A stretch of 64,000 nucleotides of DNA from Ailurus styani (GCA_002007465.1 LNAC01000688.1:588448-652447); one strand, 5' to 3'. Shown: positions 22,701 through 35,570, counted from the first letter of the stretch. The notes: a model not told the origin generated them from the sequence alone. Program-made: numbers and translations.

Positions 22701-23884
22701 TATTTAAACTCAGTCTTTCTCTATTTAAAGTTTATTCTTAAGTGTAATGCAAATGCTCTTATCCCTTTACCCCTCTCCCCACCCCAACTCAGGCTCAGTT
22801 GTCCTAGAGTCTGGTCTCTTGGATTAGGTTGGGGAAGGGTTGCATGTTGAGCTCTTTACCTTCCTTTTTTTCCTCCCTCTCTTAGGTGTTAAGTCCTCAG
22901 GTGTATTGGGACAAGGACAATTAGAGTAGGAAGTGGTGCTTGTCTGATTATTTGAGGGAGTGAGAGTTCCCTTCTTGTTGGGTGTCCCTAGTTCACTGGC
23001 TGATACTAGATAATAGGCGACCAAACTGGCTACTTCAAAGGGGGCAGGCAAATGTTCTCTAGAGGATGTGGCTGGGACCTACTTCACAGCACTCTTCTTT
23101 CTGGCATGAGCTCTAGTCCTGAACTCATCTCCTCTACTTTCTAAGCTTCCACCACAGGGTTCCATCATGGACCCTTTTCTGCCCAGCCCCCCTTAAACTG
23201 GAAACTAACTCTTCTGATTGGGGTACATGGTCAACTAGCTTCCACAATGCCCCCTAAATCCTTGGGAAGCTTACTTGGCACAGCAAAGGGAAGGACTACA
23301 TTCTACTTCACTGCTGCTGACCATTTTCTCTTTGCCATCTTACCAGTTCTTGTGGTCTTGTCCAGAAAGCAAAGAGCAAGTCCATGGCTATATGAATGTC
23401 TACCCAAAAAGTTTTCAGTCTCATCATTGCTTAATGGATAATTATTGTGGCATTCCATTCTTTTACTATGGGAAGGGAAAGATGTCCTTTCTGAGCCAAG
23501 AATACATTGGTGTTTCTGTTTTCCTATTCCAGAGGAGCTGTCTCCAACTGTGTATCTTCATAAACTTAGAATGTGGAATACTTAGTGTCTTTATCCTCAG
23601 ATTTATATCTTAGCTGTAGTTCTGAGGCATGGAGAATCTCTCCTGAAATCCTGTTACATTTTCCTGGGCACTTCCAACTCTCTCTTGGATATTTATACCC
23701 CTCACTTGCCATTTCTGACAACAAAATGCAGGAGGTGTGTGACCTTGAGATGTGCCTGGCCACACATTACGCCCTTGTAGTTAGGAAGATAAAGGCTATA
23801 TGGAGAGACATTTGTGAAGCTCTGGAACTTGTTATTGGTGGAAACAATTTAATGTATACTTTCATACATTCTCTTATTCTACAC
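22701..23884. other. Single-copy, locally G/C-richer sequence; no gene supported
   Basis: Overlapping frames of 64-115 codons on both strands (for example 23275-23613 and 23573-23920 plus) have no conserved motif. Their overlap on both strands argues against coding function. Confidence 0.45.
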
Positions 23885-24060
23885 ACATTTATTGAGAGTC
23901 TGCCATGTACAAGGCATTAACACTGAAAAGATGCAAGATGTTACAATCACCTGTTTTAGGAGACAGATAATTCAGCTGTCAAAAGGCCAGGGGACAGGAG
24001 GGATAGACTACCCCTGGATGAAAGGGATAGGCAGAAAATTTGCTTTCTTGAAGATGAAAA
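23885..24060 (+). repeat. Possible ancient interspersed repeat
   Basis: The start 'cacatttattgagagtctgc' and 'catgtacaaggcattaacac' follow the common motif 'catttattgagcgcctactatgtgccaggcactg'. The 3' part is too decayed to place. Confidence 0.45.
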
Positions 24061-24272
24061 CATCATGGTTAACTTTCAAAGAAAGAGGAGAGGAATTTAA
24101 AGATAAGACCTTAGGTGACCAACATTTTATAGATTTGGAAAAGAAGTAATACCAGTAGGGAGAAAGAAAAGGAAAGGAAAGGTGGCTTCCAAAATAAGAC
24201 ATTGAAATGCTACAAATTAGGTGAAGAAGGAAGTTTCAAGAACCAGAATGGGAGTTAATAATATCAAGTGTC

Positions 24273-24303
<31 letters not shown>
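24273..24303. repeat. (AAT)n microsatellite
   Basis: About ten AAT units, immediately before the target duplication of the SINE that follows. Confidence 0.95.
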
Positions 24304-24316
24304 TCAAATGCTATAG

Positions 24317-24506
24317 GGCACCTGGGTGGCTCAGTGAGTTAAAGTCTCTGCCTTCAGCTCAGGTCATGATCTCAGGGTCCTGGGATCGAGTCCCGCATCA
24401 GGTTCCCTGTTTAGCAGGGAGCCTGCTTCCTCCTCTCTCTCTGCCTCTCCACCTACTTGTGACCCCTCTCTCTGTGTCATATAAATAAGTAAAATCTTTG
24501 AAAAAA
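24317..24506 (+). mobile_element. Can-SINE, mustelid type
   Basis: Head ggcacctgggtggctcagtg, mustelid CT-rich middle and aaataagtaaaatctttg tail. Diverged 16-bp duplication aaatcaaatgctatag at 24301-24316 and atatcaagtgccatag at 24507-24522. A third related copy, atatcaagtgtc, lies at 24261-24272. Confidence 0.96.
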
Positions 24507-24696
24507 ATATCAAGTGCCATAGAAAAGTCAAGGAGAGTGAGAAATGAGACAGAGACTGGGGGTGGGGAAAGCATTTCAGAAGTACAGGTGACCTTTGAGA
24601 GAGCAGTTTAATAGTATGGGGAAAAGGAAGAAACCAGAGTGCAGTGGATCAAGAGCAGGGAGTGGTCAGCAAGGAAATAAAAGACTCTTTTGACTT

Positions 24697-24935
24697 ATTT
24701 CATTTTTTTTAATTGAAGTGTAGTTGACACACACTATTTCATTGGTTTCAGGTGTACAACATAGTGATTCAACAACTTACATGTCATGCTGTGCTCACTA
24801 CAAGTGTGGCTGCAGTCTGTCACCAGGTTAACACCATTATAACACCATTGACTATATTCCCTGTGCTGTGTCTTTTATTCCCATGACATTCATTCTGTAA
24901 CTGGAAGCCTATATCTCCCACTCCTCTTCTAAGGA
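24697..24935 (-). mobile_element. L1M-type 3' UTR, antisense
   Basis: Antisense order is clear: 'ttaattgaagtgtagttgac', 'ttcaggtgtacaacatagtg', 'atgctgtgctcactacaagt', 'tgactatattccctgtgctg', 'taactggaagcctatatctc'. Confidence 0.9.
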
Positions 24936-27900
24936 GTTTGGGAAAATGAAGGGTTAGCCTGGTGATGATCTATTTTTAACTTTAAACAATGAGAAAATCT
25001 AAGTGTGAAAGCAGAGGAAAAGGGACAAGTGAAGATGTGGAGATGGAAGTTGGCACTGAAGGAATGAAGTCCTAGAAGGGTTAGGATGGTGTGAGAGTCA
25101 ATGTAAAACAAAGAATTAAGAGGCAATGATTTAAACCATCAAAAAGAAAACAAAATTGCCTATTTTGCTCTTCAGTGGAGGTAATCCTCGTGTTGAAAAT
25201 TAGAATTGATTGACAGAATTCTTTATTTTCTCAAAAATGTAAACAAATATCGCTTCATGCTACCTTCCCAGTTAAGGTGTTGACTTCCAAGAGGAAAATT
25301 GTTATTTGTATCCCTTTAAAATAGTTCTCATTAAAATATGAATAAAATTAATGAGGGCCCATAGCTCCCTGGAAGAAAGCATAGTTGAAGTGACCAGTCT
25401 TAGGTCAGAGATGAAGAGAAACAATGGAAGCATTCATTTGCATCAAGTCTACTACCATGACACCACTCTATTTTCGCTGGCTCAGGAGTTTCTAGTGTCA
25501 GTATGGGTGAAGAGAGGTAAAGTGTTCACTCAGGCACCAGGTGAAAGACAGGGATAACTACTTGACAACATTTTCTCTTTTCAAACAGCTGTGATCGAGC
25601 TTTCAGAAGGTTTCACTTCACAGAGCTCAGTAAAAGCAAACATGAATGGAAAAGAGGTTCAAGGTGGACTCTCGCACATAAAACTTTCTGGGGAGAAAGC
25701 AAATAAGAATAGTGTTTCTACCAGTAATAACAGATCAGAAATATCTTTGCAACATCCTCTCAACTCCATGATATATTCTGCTGTTTTGAGGGCAAGAAGC
25801 ATGAGATAAGACAAATGTGTAATTACTTCTTGACCCACTCTTTCTAGTTTTCCATTTTCATGAGATGCCACAATTCATTATTTGCATTGATATATACAGA
25901 AGGATGGGGACGCTTAGTTGATATTCATTTATTCAGCAGTCTGTAATCTATATTTAATGGAGTACCAGACTGTGGCATAATAAACCGTTTAGAAAGATAG
26001 CTCCTTCATACACAGGGGTTATTGCTTGCATAACCTGTACTTATTTTTCATTACAAAACTAAAAGAGCAAAGCATAATTCATACAAGCAAATGAAGTTAA
26101 CATTTAATGGCTTGAAAAATGATAGTATGATCTTGTACTGTCAGGCACTGAGTGGCTGTAAAATAAAGGAAAGGAGTCCCCCCAAAATTGCTAAATAAAA
26201 AGCTGTTTTTTAGCTCAATGTGAAATATGGATGCCAAGGCAAACAATGAGATTCCACTCCATCAGGTACTAAGTAGCCCCTTAATTGGCTGACTTCTAGC
26301 TAGAGGAGCTACTTGCCCTTCAGAGGCAGCCTCTTCCCCGGAGCACGCCATGTACTCAAGAGCCTGGAAGGGTCTTCCTGCTAACAAAGAGCTTTGGACA
26401 CTTCCTCTTGAGCACTTCTGTGGAATATGTACCAACACATGTGTGCCTAGGGAACCAGGTGTGGAAATTAACATCACCAGGAGTCAGTGATGCACGGAAC
26501 ATGAGTCCTTGCTGGCCCTGGAACCCTGATACTGTCTGATTCCAGCATCATGGTTCTCAAATGCTGTCCTGGGGAGCCGTACAAATCTGGAAAAGCCTTT
26601 GTGAGTCTGTAGCAAAATTAAAATCATAAGGATACCATTATTAGCTTTTCAGGTTTTTAAATGTATTCAACTTAAAGGGCTTTCAATTTTTCTGCTTTTA
26701 TGTTTTTCCAAGTTTGTTCTAAGTCATCATTTCTATTTATGAAATAATAATGGTATTAGAAGGGAGGTGTGATTGTCTTTTTTATATATATTGTGATCAA
26801 ATAGTAAAATCAGTCACCCAATGTCAGCTCTCAAGGAAACCAACATTCTGGGAATCATGGTTTTAGATTTCTCATTCTCAAAGAGTGATGCAGATTAATT
26901 TCTGTAGGCAGAAGCCATCTCAGTACTCATAGGAATGAATCAAATTATACTTTATTAAGTCTATATCCAACTTCACTTATGAGATGCTATTTTTTTTCTG
27001 TTTGCTCTTATCATTGGTTCTCCATTTGTAAGAATTTGGCTGATAGAATAGTTATACATTTTATTCATCTTCTGGCCCCTCATTTTCTCCACACCAGCAA
27101 TTTCCTCGGACATAGTGTATCAATAAAATATATTATTACACCATATATTATAGCGTTCCTTGGGGGGGTTAAAAGCAGCAATAAGTCATTGGTTTTATTT
27201 CTATAATGGCATTTCTTTTTTTATCTCGTGGTCCAGGAAGTAGAAGCAAATGTTTGATTGTGACATGGATTAGCAGCATGCCAGGGCTGTGTTGTTACCA
27301 GACATCTGCAACAATTGGAATGCCCCCAGCTATCTATGATCAAAGACCATCAGTAACACTCAAAAGCAGGATTTCAGAGAACTTTAATTATTTTCAACCC
27401 ATATTATTAGGCCTTTTTATTTATTCTCACATATAGCTCCAACCCCTCATGCCACTGTTTGAATATGAGATTAATAATTTATATTAGTCCTGAAGGTAAA
27501 AGGACAGGGTGTTACAAGTCACAGTATGACTTTTATAAAATTGAACATAATAAAACTTGATATAAAGATGGTTGGTTGGGGAACAAAGATAACAGAATCT
27601 GGTGCAAAGCAAGCCAGGCCAACAAATGAACAAAAGCTTGCAAATTCAACACAGACATTAGAAAGGAGGAATAAGTACTTGGCTAAACTAAACTAAGTTG
27701 AAGTACCTTGAAAATGAAGGTCTTATTTCTGCTGCTATGTTACTGCTATGATTGCTTGATTACACACAACATGCATATAGTGTGTCAAGGTGTCATAAGG
27801 ATATAGCAATTTGCATAGGATAAAAGTTTGGTTAAGAAATATCTACTAAGATCTCCAAGGAAGGAATCTAGAATGTAATATGTTTTGTGTATGTATTCTG

Positions 27901-28029
27901 AGTGTTGGAACACCTAAGTCATACTTTCTTGGCCATGCCAGGTCACACTGTAAATAACATCAATGATCTTTAGTCCAGAGTCATTAAGATCATCATGATC
28001 ACCATCCTACCATTACCGCAATTACCAGA
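24936..28029. other. Low-repeat, single-copy sequence; no gene supported
   Basis: Frames of 60-85 codons only, none with a domain. 26551-26870 begins 'catggttctcaaatgctg' and ends near 'ggaatcatggttttaga', which might be the eroded ends of a small hAT element; too weak to call. 27237-27345 is a non-repetitive block with several factor-like words (see findings). Confidence 0.45.
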
Positions 28030-28265
28030 TTACAATTAACATTTTTGAGTTTTCATTTTGTAACAGGCACTGTGCTATGTGCCTTAATGTTACTATTCAT
28101 TTAATCTTCACAAAATCTTATAAGCTATTTGCTATCATTTTCTCTCATTTTACAGAGAAAGAAACCAAGACAAAGGAACTATATATGATATGTCCAAGGA
28201 CACACAGAGAGCAATACCAGAACTGGAACTGGAACTCATATTTGTCCAGTGTTAGTGTACTTTAT
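28030..28265 (+). mobile_element. MIR
   Basis: Clear MIR core: 'gtaacaggcactgtgctatg', 'attcatttaatcttcacaaa', 'tctcattttacagagaaaga', 'ccaaggacacacagagagc', then 'gaactggaactggaactca'. The best preserved MIR in the window. Confidence 0.92.
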
Positions 28266-28639
28266 TATTGTCTATTTCTGTAGTCCTTGAAATTCTTTAT
28301 AATTTGGAGAGGAAGCCCTGATATGAACAGTCATGACCAAACTAATTCTTTTTTCTCCTATTGGAAAAGCATAACAGCAGGTGAGGATATATCTCATGAA
28401 TAACCTTAAATATGCTCATTCTTCACCTTTTCCCCAGCTCAAAGGGCCAGTATCCTCCTCTGAATACCCTGCTCTGGCTTCCCTCATCTATTCATGTATT
28501 CCTTAACTCATCCATGAAAAGAGGCTTTAATTATCCTGATGTAGACCCAGCTCCTTGTAGTTCCTACAGAACAATTGTCTTTTGATAGATTTCAGTATCA
28601 ATAGTACTTTAAGCAAAGCAGTATTTGTTATTCATCTTT
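28266..28639. other. No gene; single-copy sequence
   Basis: Nothing recognised. Confidence 0.5.
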
Positions 28640-28780
28640 TAAATTCTGGAGTTGAAAGGAACTTAAATTACCTAATGTATTGGGGAAAATTGAATCCCAG
28701 AGAGGCTAAGTAACTGCCTTATCTCATAAACTGACTGGTAGGAGAGTATATACTGGATCTCAGTCTTTGTGATACTTGCC
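28640..28780 (+). mobile_element. MIR-family 3' half
   Basis: The text 'gttgaaaggaacttaaatta', 'gaatcccagagaggctaagt' and 'aactgccttatctcataaac' follows the MIR-type segment 'cccagagaggttaagtaacttgcccaaggtcac'. Confidence 0.6.
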
Positions 28781-29824
28781 ATCTTCTGCCTATGGCATCA
28801 CTAGTGGAAGGAAATACATCATTTGCCAGCAGTCTTCAGTATCAGCTATCTATAGAAAGAGGGTGACTTCTTTTCTTCTATTTGCTATCAAAAGTAAACT
28901 AAGTCCTTGCCACACCATGCATGGGGAGGAAGATAGAGAAAACACATCCCCCCCAAAAAAACCCAGAAAAGAAAACAAACATACAAACAAAAAAAAAACT
29001 TCTTATATATCAGACTTGTCTATATAATATCACGAATTCTGTCCCTTTGCCTTTGGTTTTCCACAGTAATGCCTGCTCTCACTGCTGATTTCACTATAAA
29101 TTTACACTGTCTCTAAATACACAGCAAGCTCAAATCTTCACACTCCCGTTCTATAACCCTGCTGGCTTCAACAGTTTCAATGGCGTTTCACTTGAGCAAT
29201 TTCTGTTTTTAAAAATGGAGGGAGTAGAATGTATAGCATTGTCTCCACCCACTCTGTTAGCAAATTGTGATCAAATGTCACCCACAAACAGGACGGTTAA
29301 TGATTTTCTTTGAGCTGAAACAGAAGTTGATCACTGGAAAATGGAAACAGTGTTCTTTTTTACTCCCTGCTCAGTATGTGATACAGGGTTGACTGAGGAC
29401 TCTATTTAAAATTCAGCAACACAATTATCACAAACGCTGGGCAAAGCAAATCTTCAAGCCCAGAAAATGAGAAATTCAGAAAGTAATGACTAAATCAATA
29501 GTATCTATAATCTGGGATGGAGGGAACGTCTTATCTGCAGTATTGATAGTTATTTGTAATACACAGAGATTTACTTAATGCTCAGATATAGATGAGAACA
29601 CAGGCACTCATCAACTGAATTGGTCCAGAAATACAGCAAAATGAAGGACAGAAAAAAACATACTTAATTCTTTACTTGGCCAAAGGCAGTTAAAATAATT
29701 TTCAGTTCTATAATTAGAGACAGGGCTGGGAAAGCAGTAGACATAGGAGAAGGGTAAAAGAAGCTAACCCCTTCTTGAACACGCTGGTTGAACAACTGAG
29801 GAGTGTTTTGTTTGTTTGCCTGTT

Positions 29825-29826
<2 letters not shown>
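28781..29826. other. No gene; single-copy sequence with a C/A-rich patch at 28948-29000
   Basis: The patch at 28948-29000 is a run of C followed by A-rich (AAAC-like) sequence, possibly a decayed retroposon tail. An 83-codon frame across it (28776-29027) ends in low-complexity K/N/T residues. Confidence 0.45.

Positions 29827-29827
<1 letters not shown>

Positions 29828-29864
<37 letters not shown>
29828..29864. repeat. (GT)n microsatellite
   Basis: Eighteen uninterrupted GT units. The open frames that cross it on both strands contain the expected (CV)n or (HT)n runs and are not genes. Confidence 0.98.
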
Positions 29865-29865
<1 letters not shown>

Positions 29866-31454
29866 TTTGTCAGAAATTGTCTCAGATAGCAGGCAGGGGT
29901 AGGGGGGCTACAGGTGGGGACATCTGTGGTTGTAAATGTGAGCATTTTGGAGAACAGAGGCAGGAAAAAAAAAATCAAAGATGGTGGATAAACAGGCTCG
30001 ACGCTTATAAATTCATCCCTTGGGAGCAAGGCAAGAAAACGGAACACTTACCTAATTTTGCCACCAAAAGTTTGGTTAATTAGCACTTACTGAATTATGG
30101 TGGGCAGGCCTAAGTTGTTGTTGTTGTTGTTTTTGAAAATAAAATAAGCAGATATAGAATAAGTATGTCTAACAAATAAAGGATACAAAACATTTAATGC
30201 TAAGATATAGAAATTATCTATCTCAAACCTCTCGAATGACTTAGCATAGGATGAGGTTTTTTGTATGTGTGTCCCCAACACCTCAATCTTGTATTATCTA
30301 ACTCTTTGAATCTAACTCTTTGAATCAGAAGATGCCTAGTTAAGATGCCTAGTCAGGAACCTCTGTGATGGAGCAAGTAACTGCAGATATGGAAGGGAGC
30401 GAGAGATCTCCAGGTAAGCAGCGGGGCAGCCAGAATGCCCTCCAATGGTGTCATCCAGAGGAAGGGCAGCTCCATCTGAGCCCTAAACCTTTGTGCACAT
30501 TCTGCTTTTAATGCAGCTGGTACTTTTGGCCTATTTCACTGTGGGAAGAAGTGTGATTTGTCACTCAGCAGTACCAGTTAAGTGAAAAATTCACAATGCA
30601 TAGAGACTGAATCAAGAGAAGAGCAATGGCAGGCAAATAGTTAGTTATGGAGGCAGCAATGTCTCATAATAGAAAAAATTTTGAGGATTCAGACTTCTGA
30701 GGGAAACACTGATAAGCGATATGATGAGAGACCTGATGGGGTTAGTCTGACTGGACCCTGGGAAGTGGTCATCGCTGAAATCGTCCGATCCTAAAACAGT
30801 GTTAGGGACTCTGTGCAGCAAGCATGGAGGGTGGCCCTGTAAGGGTGTATGCATGTAGTGGGACATGGGAAGCACATTGCAGAGCTCCCTGGAGCTGAAG
30901 AGGGCCCTGTGGCAGAGGAGGGAGGAAGGCAGGCCATGGGTCTGCAGATGGTTGTTGAAGGGATTAAGGACTGGTGGTGACTTTCTATAATACAGGATCT
31001 GGGCTAAAAATGTGAACCACAATGTTTATCTTGAATTTTACAAGAATATACAGAAATATATCTATAGCAATGATAACTAAGTCAGAGGTAATTTATAATT
31101 AAAAGGTATAGATTACAGTGCATTAAATCAACTAATGATTTAAAACCTGGGAGACTGATCACAAATACAAGGGCCTGTGGCCGCTAGAAGCAGACAGTGA
31201 CAGCAGACAATTCAGGAGGAAACAAGTTAAAAAGATGTCAAAAGTAGAGGCAAGAACTGGAAAGATGTAGCCCCTAGAGTTATTTCATGAAGGGATAAAT
31301 AATCATACTGTTCAGCTTGGGCCCTTTTCCTTATAGTATAGTTCAAATGATCCAGAGCCATCAAGAGTAAGTAAGTAAATACTCAGGAGGTTTGTGTTAA
31401 GAACTCAGAGAGTATAACATATTTTAAGAAGAAAACTGCAACTCCTTTCTAGGT
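29865..31454. other. Single-copy sequence; (TTG)n at 30115-30131 and two small tandem duplications at 30297-30354
   Basis: No repeat family recognised. Frames of 102-127 codons (29664-30047 minus, 29775-30083 plus, 30645-31022 minus) have no domain. The first two owe their length to the GT repeat. Confidence 0.45.
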
Positions 31455-32660
31455 GCTGAGGTTGAACTACTTGTTATCCTTGTGTCCATTTATTTTCTTG
31501 CCTAGTCTGAATCCAATCCATCTGCAAATTCTGTAGTCTCTGTCTTCAAAACATATTCAGCACACTCCATCATCCCACTACCTCCTCTCTTTTCAGCCAG
31601 AGTAAAATAGAAGCTTCATCTCCTACACTGTTCCCTATCTGCCTTGCCCTAACCATCCCCTTTCCCATAATACAGTTTACTAGCCAGTTGTCAGAGAAGT
31701 TAATCTATTGAGATTTCACATTTCAAATTGTGCTGTGTTGATGAACTGATGACATAATTAAAGAACAGCAACAAGCTATAGGCTTCAGATTCCTGAGGTT
31801 TAGAAACAGGGCCCCCCACCATGTTCAGTCTCTACATAATTTGGAAAATCTGTAAGCCTTTGTCTTTCTGTACATTCCCTTGGCCATTGTATCAGTTGAG
31901 GCCAATGTCATCCTTTACCTGGGCCACCAAAATGGCTTCCTACTCAGACTCTCTGCTTCTATCTTTGCCCCCTCTTTATAATGAGAGGAACTCTAAAATG
32001 CATCAGTCAAATCCACATTTTTGAGAGGGAAGGAAAAGATTAATAATTACCCTAAGACAATGGTCATAATTGGAGTTATCTCTGGCAAACCAGGACATAT
32101 GGACACTGTATCTTTAATCTATTTTTCTTCCAGCAAGTTCCATGAACTTTAAAAAAAATCTAAATGAGGTTTCATCAGTCTCCTTAAAAATCCTCCTGTG
32201 GCATCCCACTCCATCAATAATAAATTATAAACCATACAGGGACTTACAAGTTTCCTTTTCAGATTTTACCTCGCTTTGCTCCATATGCTCCAGGCCCCCT
32301 GGCTTTTGCTCTAACATCTGAAAGTGCCCAGCTCGGTTGCCTCCTGAGGCCATTGCATGCCTATACCCACTCTGCCTGTAATGCTTTTTCTGTTTCTGTG
32401 TGCACAGTTGACTTCTTAAGCTTCAAAGGTGCTCACACATAATCTCTTCCAAGAAGCCTTTATTATTACATCGAAGATATCCTCCATCTTTTTACTCTAT
32501 ATCATGTTAATGTGATTAGTTGCCTTTTTAGTACTCAGCTTCATCTAAATTTCCATTTCCATTTTTATTGGTTTACTCTTTCCTAGAATACAAACCTCAT
32601 GCAAGCAGGAAGAACCTTGTATCTTTCATATTTGGATCAGCATTTGGAATTGCAGGGGAG
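31455..32660 (+). mobile_element. Long L2 (LINE-2) remnant
   Basis: Collinear over about 1.2 kb with decay and small insertions: 'atccaatccatctgcaaatt', 'ttcaaaacatattcagcaca', 'catcccactacctcctctc', 'actctctgcttctatctttg', 'tgtggcatcccactccatca', 'ccaagaagcctttatta', and the ending 'tagaatacaaacctcatgca'. Frames are all broken. Confidence 0.8.
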
Positions 32661-33949
32661 GAAAAATAATTTTCCCTCTACCCTTTTAGTTCTTGTCTGA
32701 GAAAGTTATGACAAAAGACAGGCAGGTTAACAAGAGAAAAACAAACAGAAGTTAATTTACATATGTACCTGAATACATGTATACATGGGAACAAGGTGAA
32801 AAAGAATTAATTTTCAGAGGTGGCTTAGAATTCAAGCTTAAATACTATCCTCAACTAAAGACAAAAGAGAGAGGGTGTGGCAGAGTTAGTTATGGGGACC
32901 AGGACATGACTAGGAAAAGTAAACAAGAATAACAATTTCTTGTAATTCATAGTTGTTCTTCTTTTCTAGGTACAGAGGGGGTTCCACCTTCACAAACGGA
33001 GATTTCCTCTATTAATGTAAATTTCTCTTACAAAAGTGTAACCTCTACTCTGTTTTCAGAACTTCTCCTGTGTTTGCTGTCTCTCAAAATAATCATTTCA
33101 AAACAATTCTTATGCAAGAGAGGCATATTTGGGAATCGCATATTCCACTACCATTCAGCACATACAGAGTATTTGCACAAAGGGTGAATAAATAAAACTT
33201 TAAATCATGTTCAATTACATGACTATCATAATAAATAAATGTGATAAAATGCTTTGTAAGATAAGAAGTAATATACAAAAGTGAGATTCTTCTAGGTGGA
33301 TAAATATATCTATATTTATCTTGATGTATGTAAATATATATTTAGAGGAGGGGGCCTCTTATAAAATAATAGGTTCACAGTTTTATATCAACAGGCAACA
33401 CTCAGAGGATATTATATATTAAACTATCTGGTTGGCAGAGTACAGCAGTGAAAGAGTTAATCCTGGTTGGTGGGGTGGGGGGGAGCTAGAAAGCACCAGA
33501 GATGTGTAGTCAGATGCCTGATCTCTGGTGGAGGCAGTCTCCACATCATATCTATTATGAGTGATACAGATGCAGAAAACTGTATTCTTCATATCATTAC
33601 ACTTACATACAGCATAATTTTCCTTGCAGAAATCCTGGGCTGCATAGCCCAAAGGTATTCAATAAAACTGAGAGGAAACACTAGAAGTGAATCATACCAG
33701 TTTGACATTTCCAGTTCTGCTGTGACCGCCAGACCAAAATATAGTCTGCAGGCCTCCTTTTCATTAGCGTGAAACTGCCGGGTTTTAGAACAGTTTATCC
33801 ACTGAATTAATCTCCAAGCTGTCTTTCACACAGGGCAGATACAGCTCCCTGCATCAGTCTTCTTCTTCTGAAACACTCTTATTTTTATTTGTATGCATTC
33901 TGGGTAATGAATAACGATCTTTTGTGGTTAGAGAATGCCATTCTCTAAA
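32661..33949. other. Unassigned, possibly repeat-derived sequence, then a non-repetitive block
   Basis: 32690-33060 has the feel of an old interspersed repeat ('acaggcaggttaacaagaga', 'tttcagaggtggcttagaat'), but I cannot name a family. 33300-33420 is AT-rich. 33480-33870 is a non-repetitive block of moderate GC containing a 101-codon frame (33467-33772, plus) with no domain; see findings. Confidence 0.4.
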
Positions 33950-34190
33950 ATAGCTTCTAGCATTTTGTAAATGTTAACTCATTAGATCTCACATGGTCCA
34001 GAGCCATCTATCACACTGAGGTAGGTCAAAAGCATCATACTTCACATTTTATAGATGGAGGAATTTTAGGACTTCAACCCAAGGTCATCTGCAGTCAACA
34101 GCCAAAGAGAAGACAAGGCACAGAAATATTACCCCAAAATCAAACAAATCTTACTCTGCCTTCTGACTGAGCCACACTGGCCCTCAGGGT
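33950..34190 (+). mobile_element. MIR
   Basis: MIR order: 'tgtaaatgttaactcattag', 'atctatcacactgaggtagg', 'cacattttatagatggagga', 'cttactctgccttctgactg'. Confidence 0.8.
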
Positions 34191-35570
34191 CATGTAAGGA
34201 CATTGGTGTTTGTATTAAACTAACTCAGGGAATCCAGATCCATATGGGACTGGGGAATATGAAGCTAATCACACTGCTTGCCCCCCACTCACTTTATCCT
34301 GGCAAAGAATAATTAAAATGCATATCAAAGCAGACTTCGAAGTTCCATTATATATGAGGCAATTCATTTCTTTTCCCTGAAATCCTCTGCTCTAGGCATT
34401 TTGCTGAGATATCCACACACTTCTATTTTTCACACTGTTTACTATCCTGGGAAGAGGTGGTGCTGCTAAAGGCATTTTCCAGCTGCAGGGAAGTGAACTG
34501 CTCTGTGTGGTTCCCGCTTCCAGCTTTGAGCTCCTTTTTAGCTTTCTAGTGAAGCCAGTGGCCCAGACAGTCACACTACATGGAGTGCTCTGTAGTCTTC
34601 CTGGCCCCATGTCCCTTTTCCTCTCCATAACAACCCTGGTCCTGCACCTCACAAATAGAGCCAGCATGTCAGTGCATGCTTCAGTCTATGCTTCCTAGGG
34701 GATCCAGTCAAAGGGACTAGTGATGGCAAAACATACTACAATGAGAGATATTTCTTGATGCTTTTCTGCAAAGACAAAGAACTGAAAACCTCATAACAGA
34801 GTACGTTGGAACTTAGAAGTGTATTCTATTTGGGCCTGATCAACTCAGTCATCTATCTTAGGTTCCTTACCAAAGAGGACCCAATTTTGTAATATTTCCC
34901 AAAGTACTGAGAGCGGGGGGGAAGGAAAGAAATGCTGGCTAAGGAGACTGGTCATGTCCCATTGCCTCTGTTTTAAGACAATTTTCTGCCTGTTGTCAGG
35001 AGTGTTTCAAATGTCAGAAATATAATAGAACCGGAAACATGAGAGAAGTTACATTAGTTATGTAACTTGTGAGATATAAGTCACAATTGTATTTCTTTTC
35101 AGACAATGGCAATATCAATTTATCCCCTTAAATTATAAAGTGCAAAAGAACAACTAAATTCCTGTTGCTCTAATGGGAATGCACTGTGAGACATACAAAG
35201 TATAAACATGAATGAGAAGGCAACATTGTAGTAACAAATGCTCCTAGCCCTGAACACAGCGGGAAATGGTAGCCACTTCTTTTTTTGGTCCCCAGACTCT
35301 AATTTCACCTTTGCCTATTTGCAACCAATAAAAGACAAATGATTTTTAGAGAAATGAGAAGACTTTTAATATCTTGCAAATATCACCCTCTTACTTTTAC
35401 TTTAAGAGAAAACTATAGAAATGAACTGGTCCTTAAAACTGTAAGAGCCCCATTGAAATTGGTGCAAATGGAAAAGAACCCGGCTGTGGGCAAGAAAATA
35501 TGAGAGTCTGCATCAATTTAACCAGCATTCAACAGTCTAATTCATTCAATTTAAGAGAAGTTAAATTCTC
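34191..35570. other. Single-copy sequence; no gene supported
   Basis: Frames of 60-90 codons (34392-34667 minus, 34507-34698 plus, 35120-35308 minus) overlap or lack domains. The C/T-richer 34430-34700 part may be an old LTR or L2 trace, unassigned. Confidence 0.45.

Noticed and set aside
24256..24306. Short direct repeats as a possible CRISPR-like array
   Set aside because: It is a simple (AAT)n microsatellite in a mammalian genome, and there are no spaced repeats.
26551..26870. Small hAT transposon
   Set aside because: Only faint terminal similarity, with no target duplication or internal match.
29664..30083. Frames containing (CV)n or (HT)n peptides
   Set aside because: They are translations of the (GT)n microsatellite.
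30400..30420. Possible splice donor ccag/gtaagc at about 30411
   Set aside because: No acceptor, frame or exon evidence nearby. Such words occur by chance.
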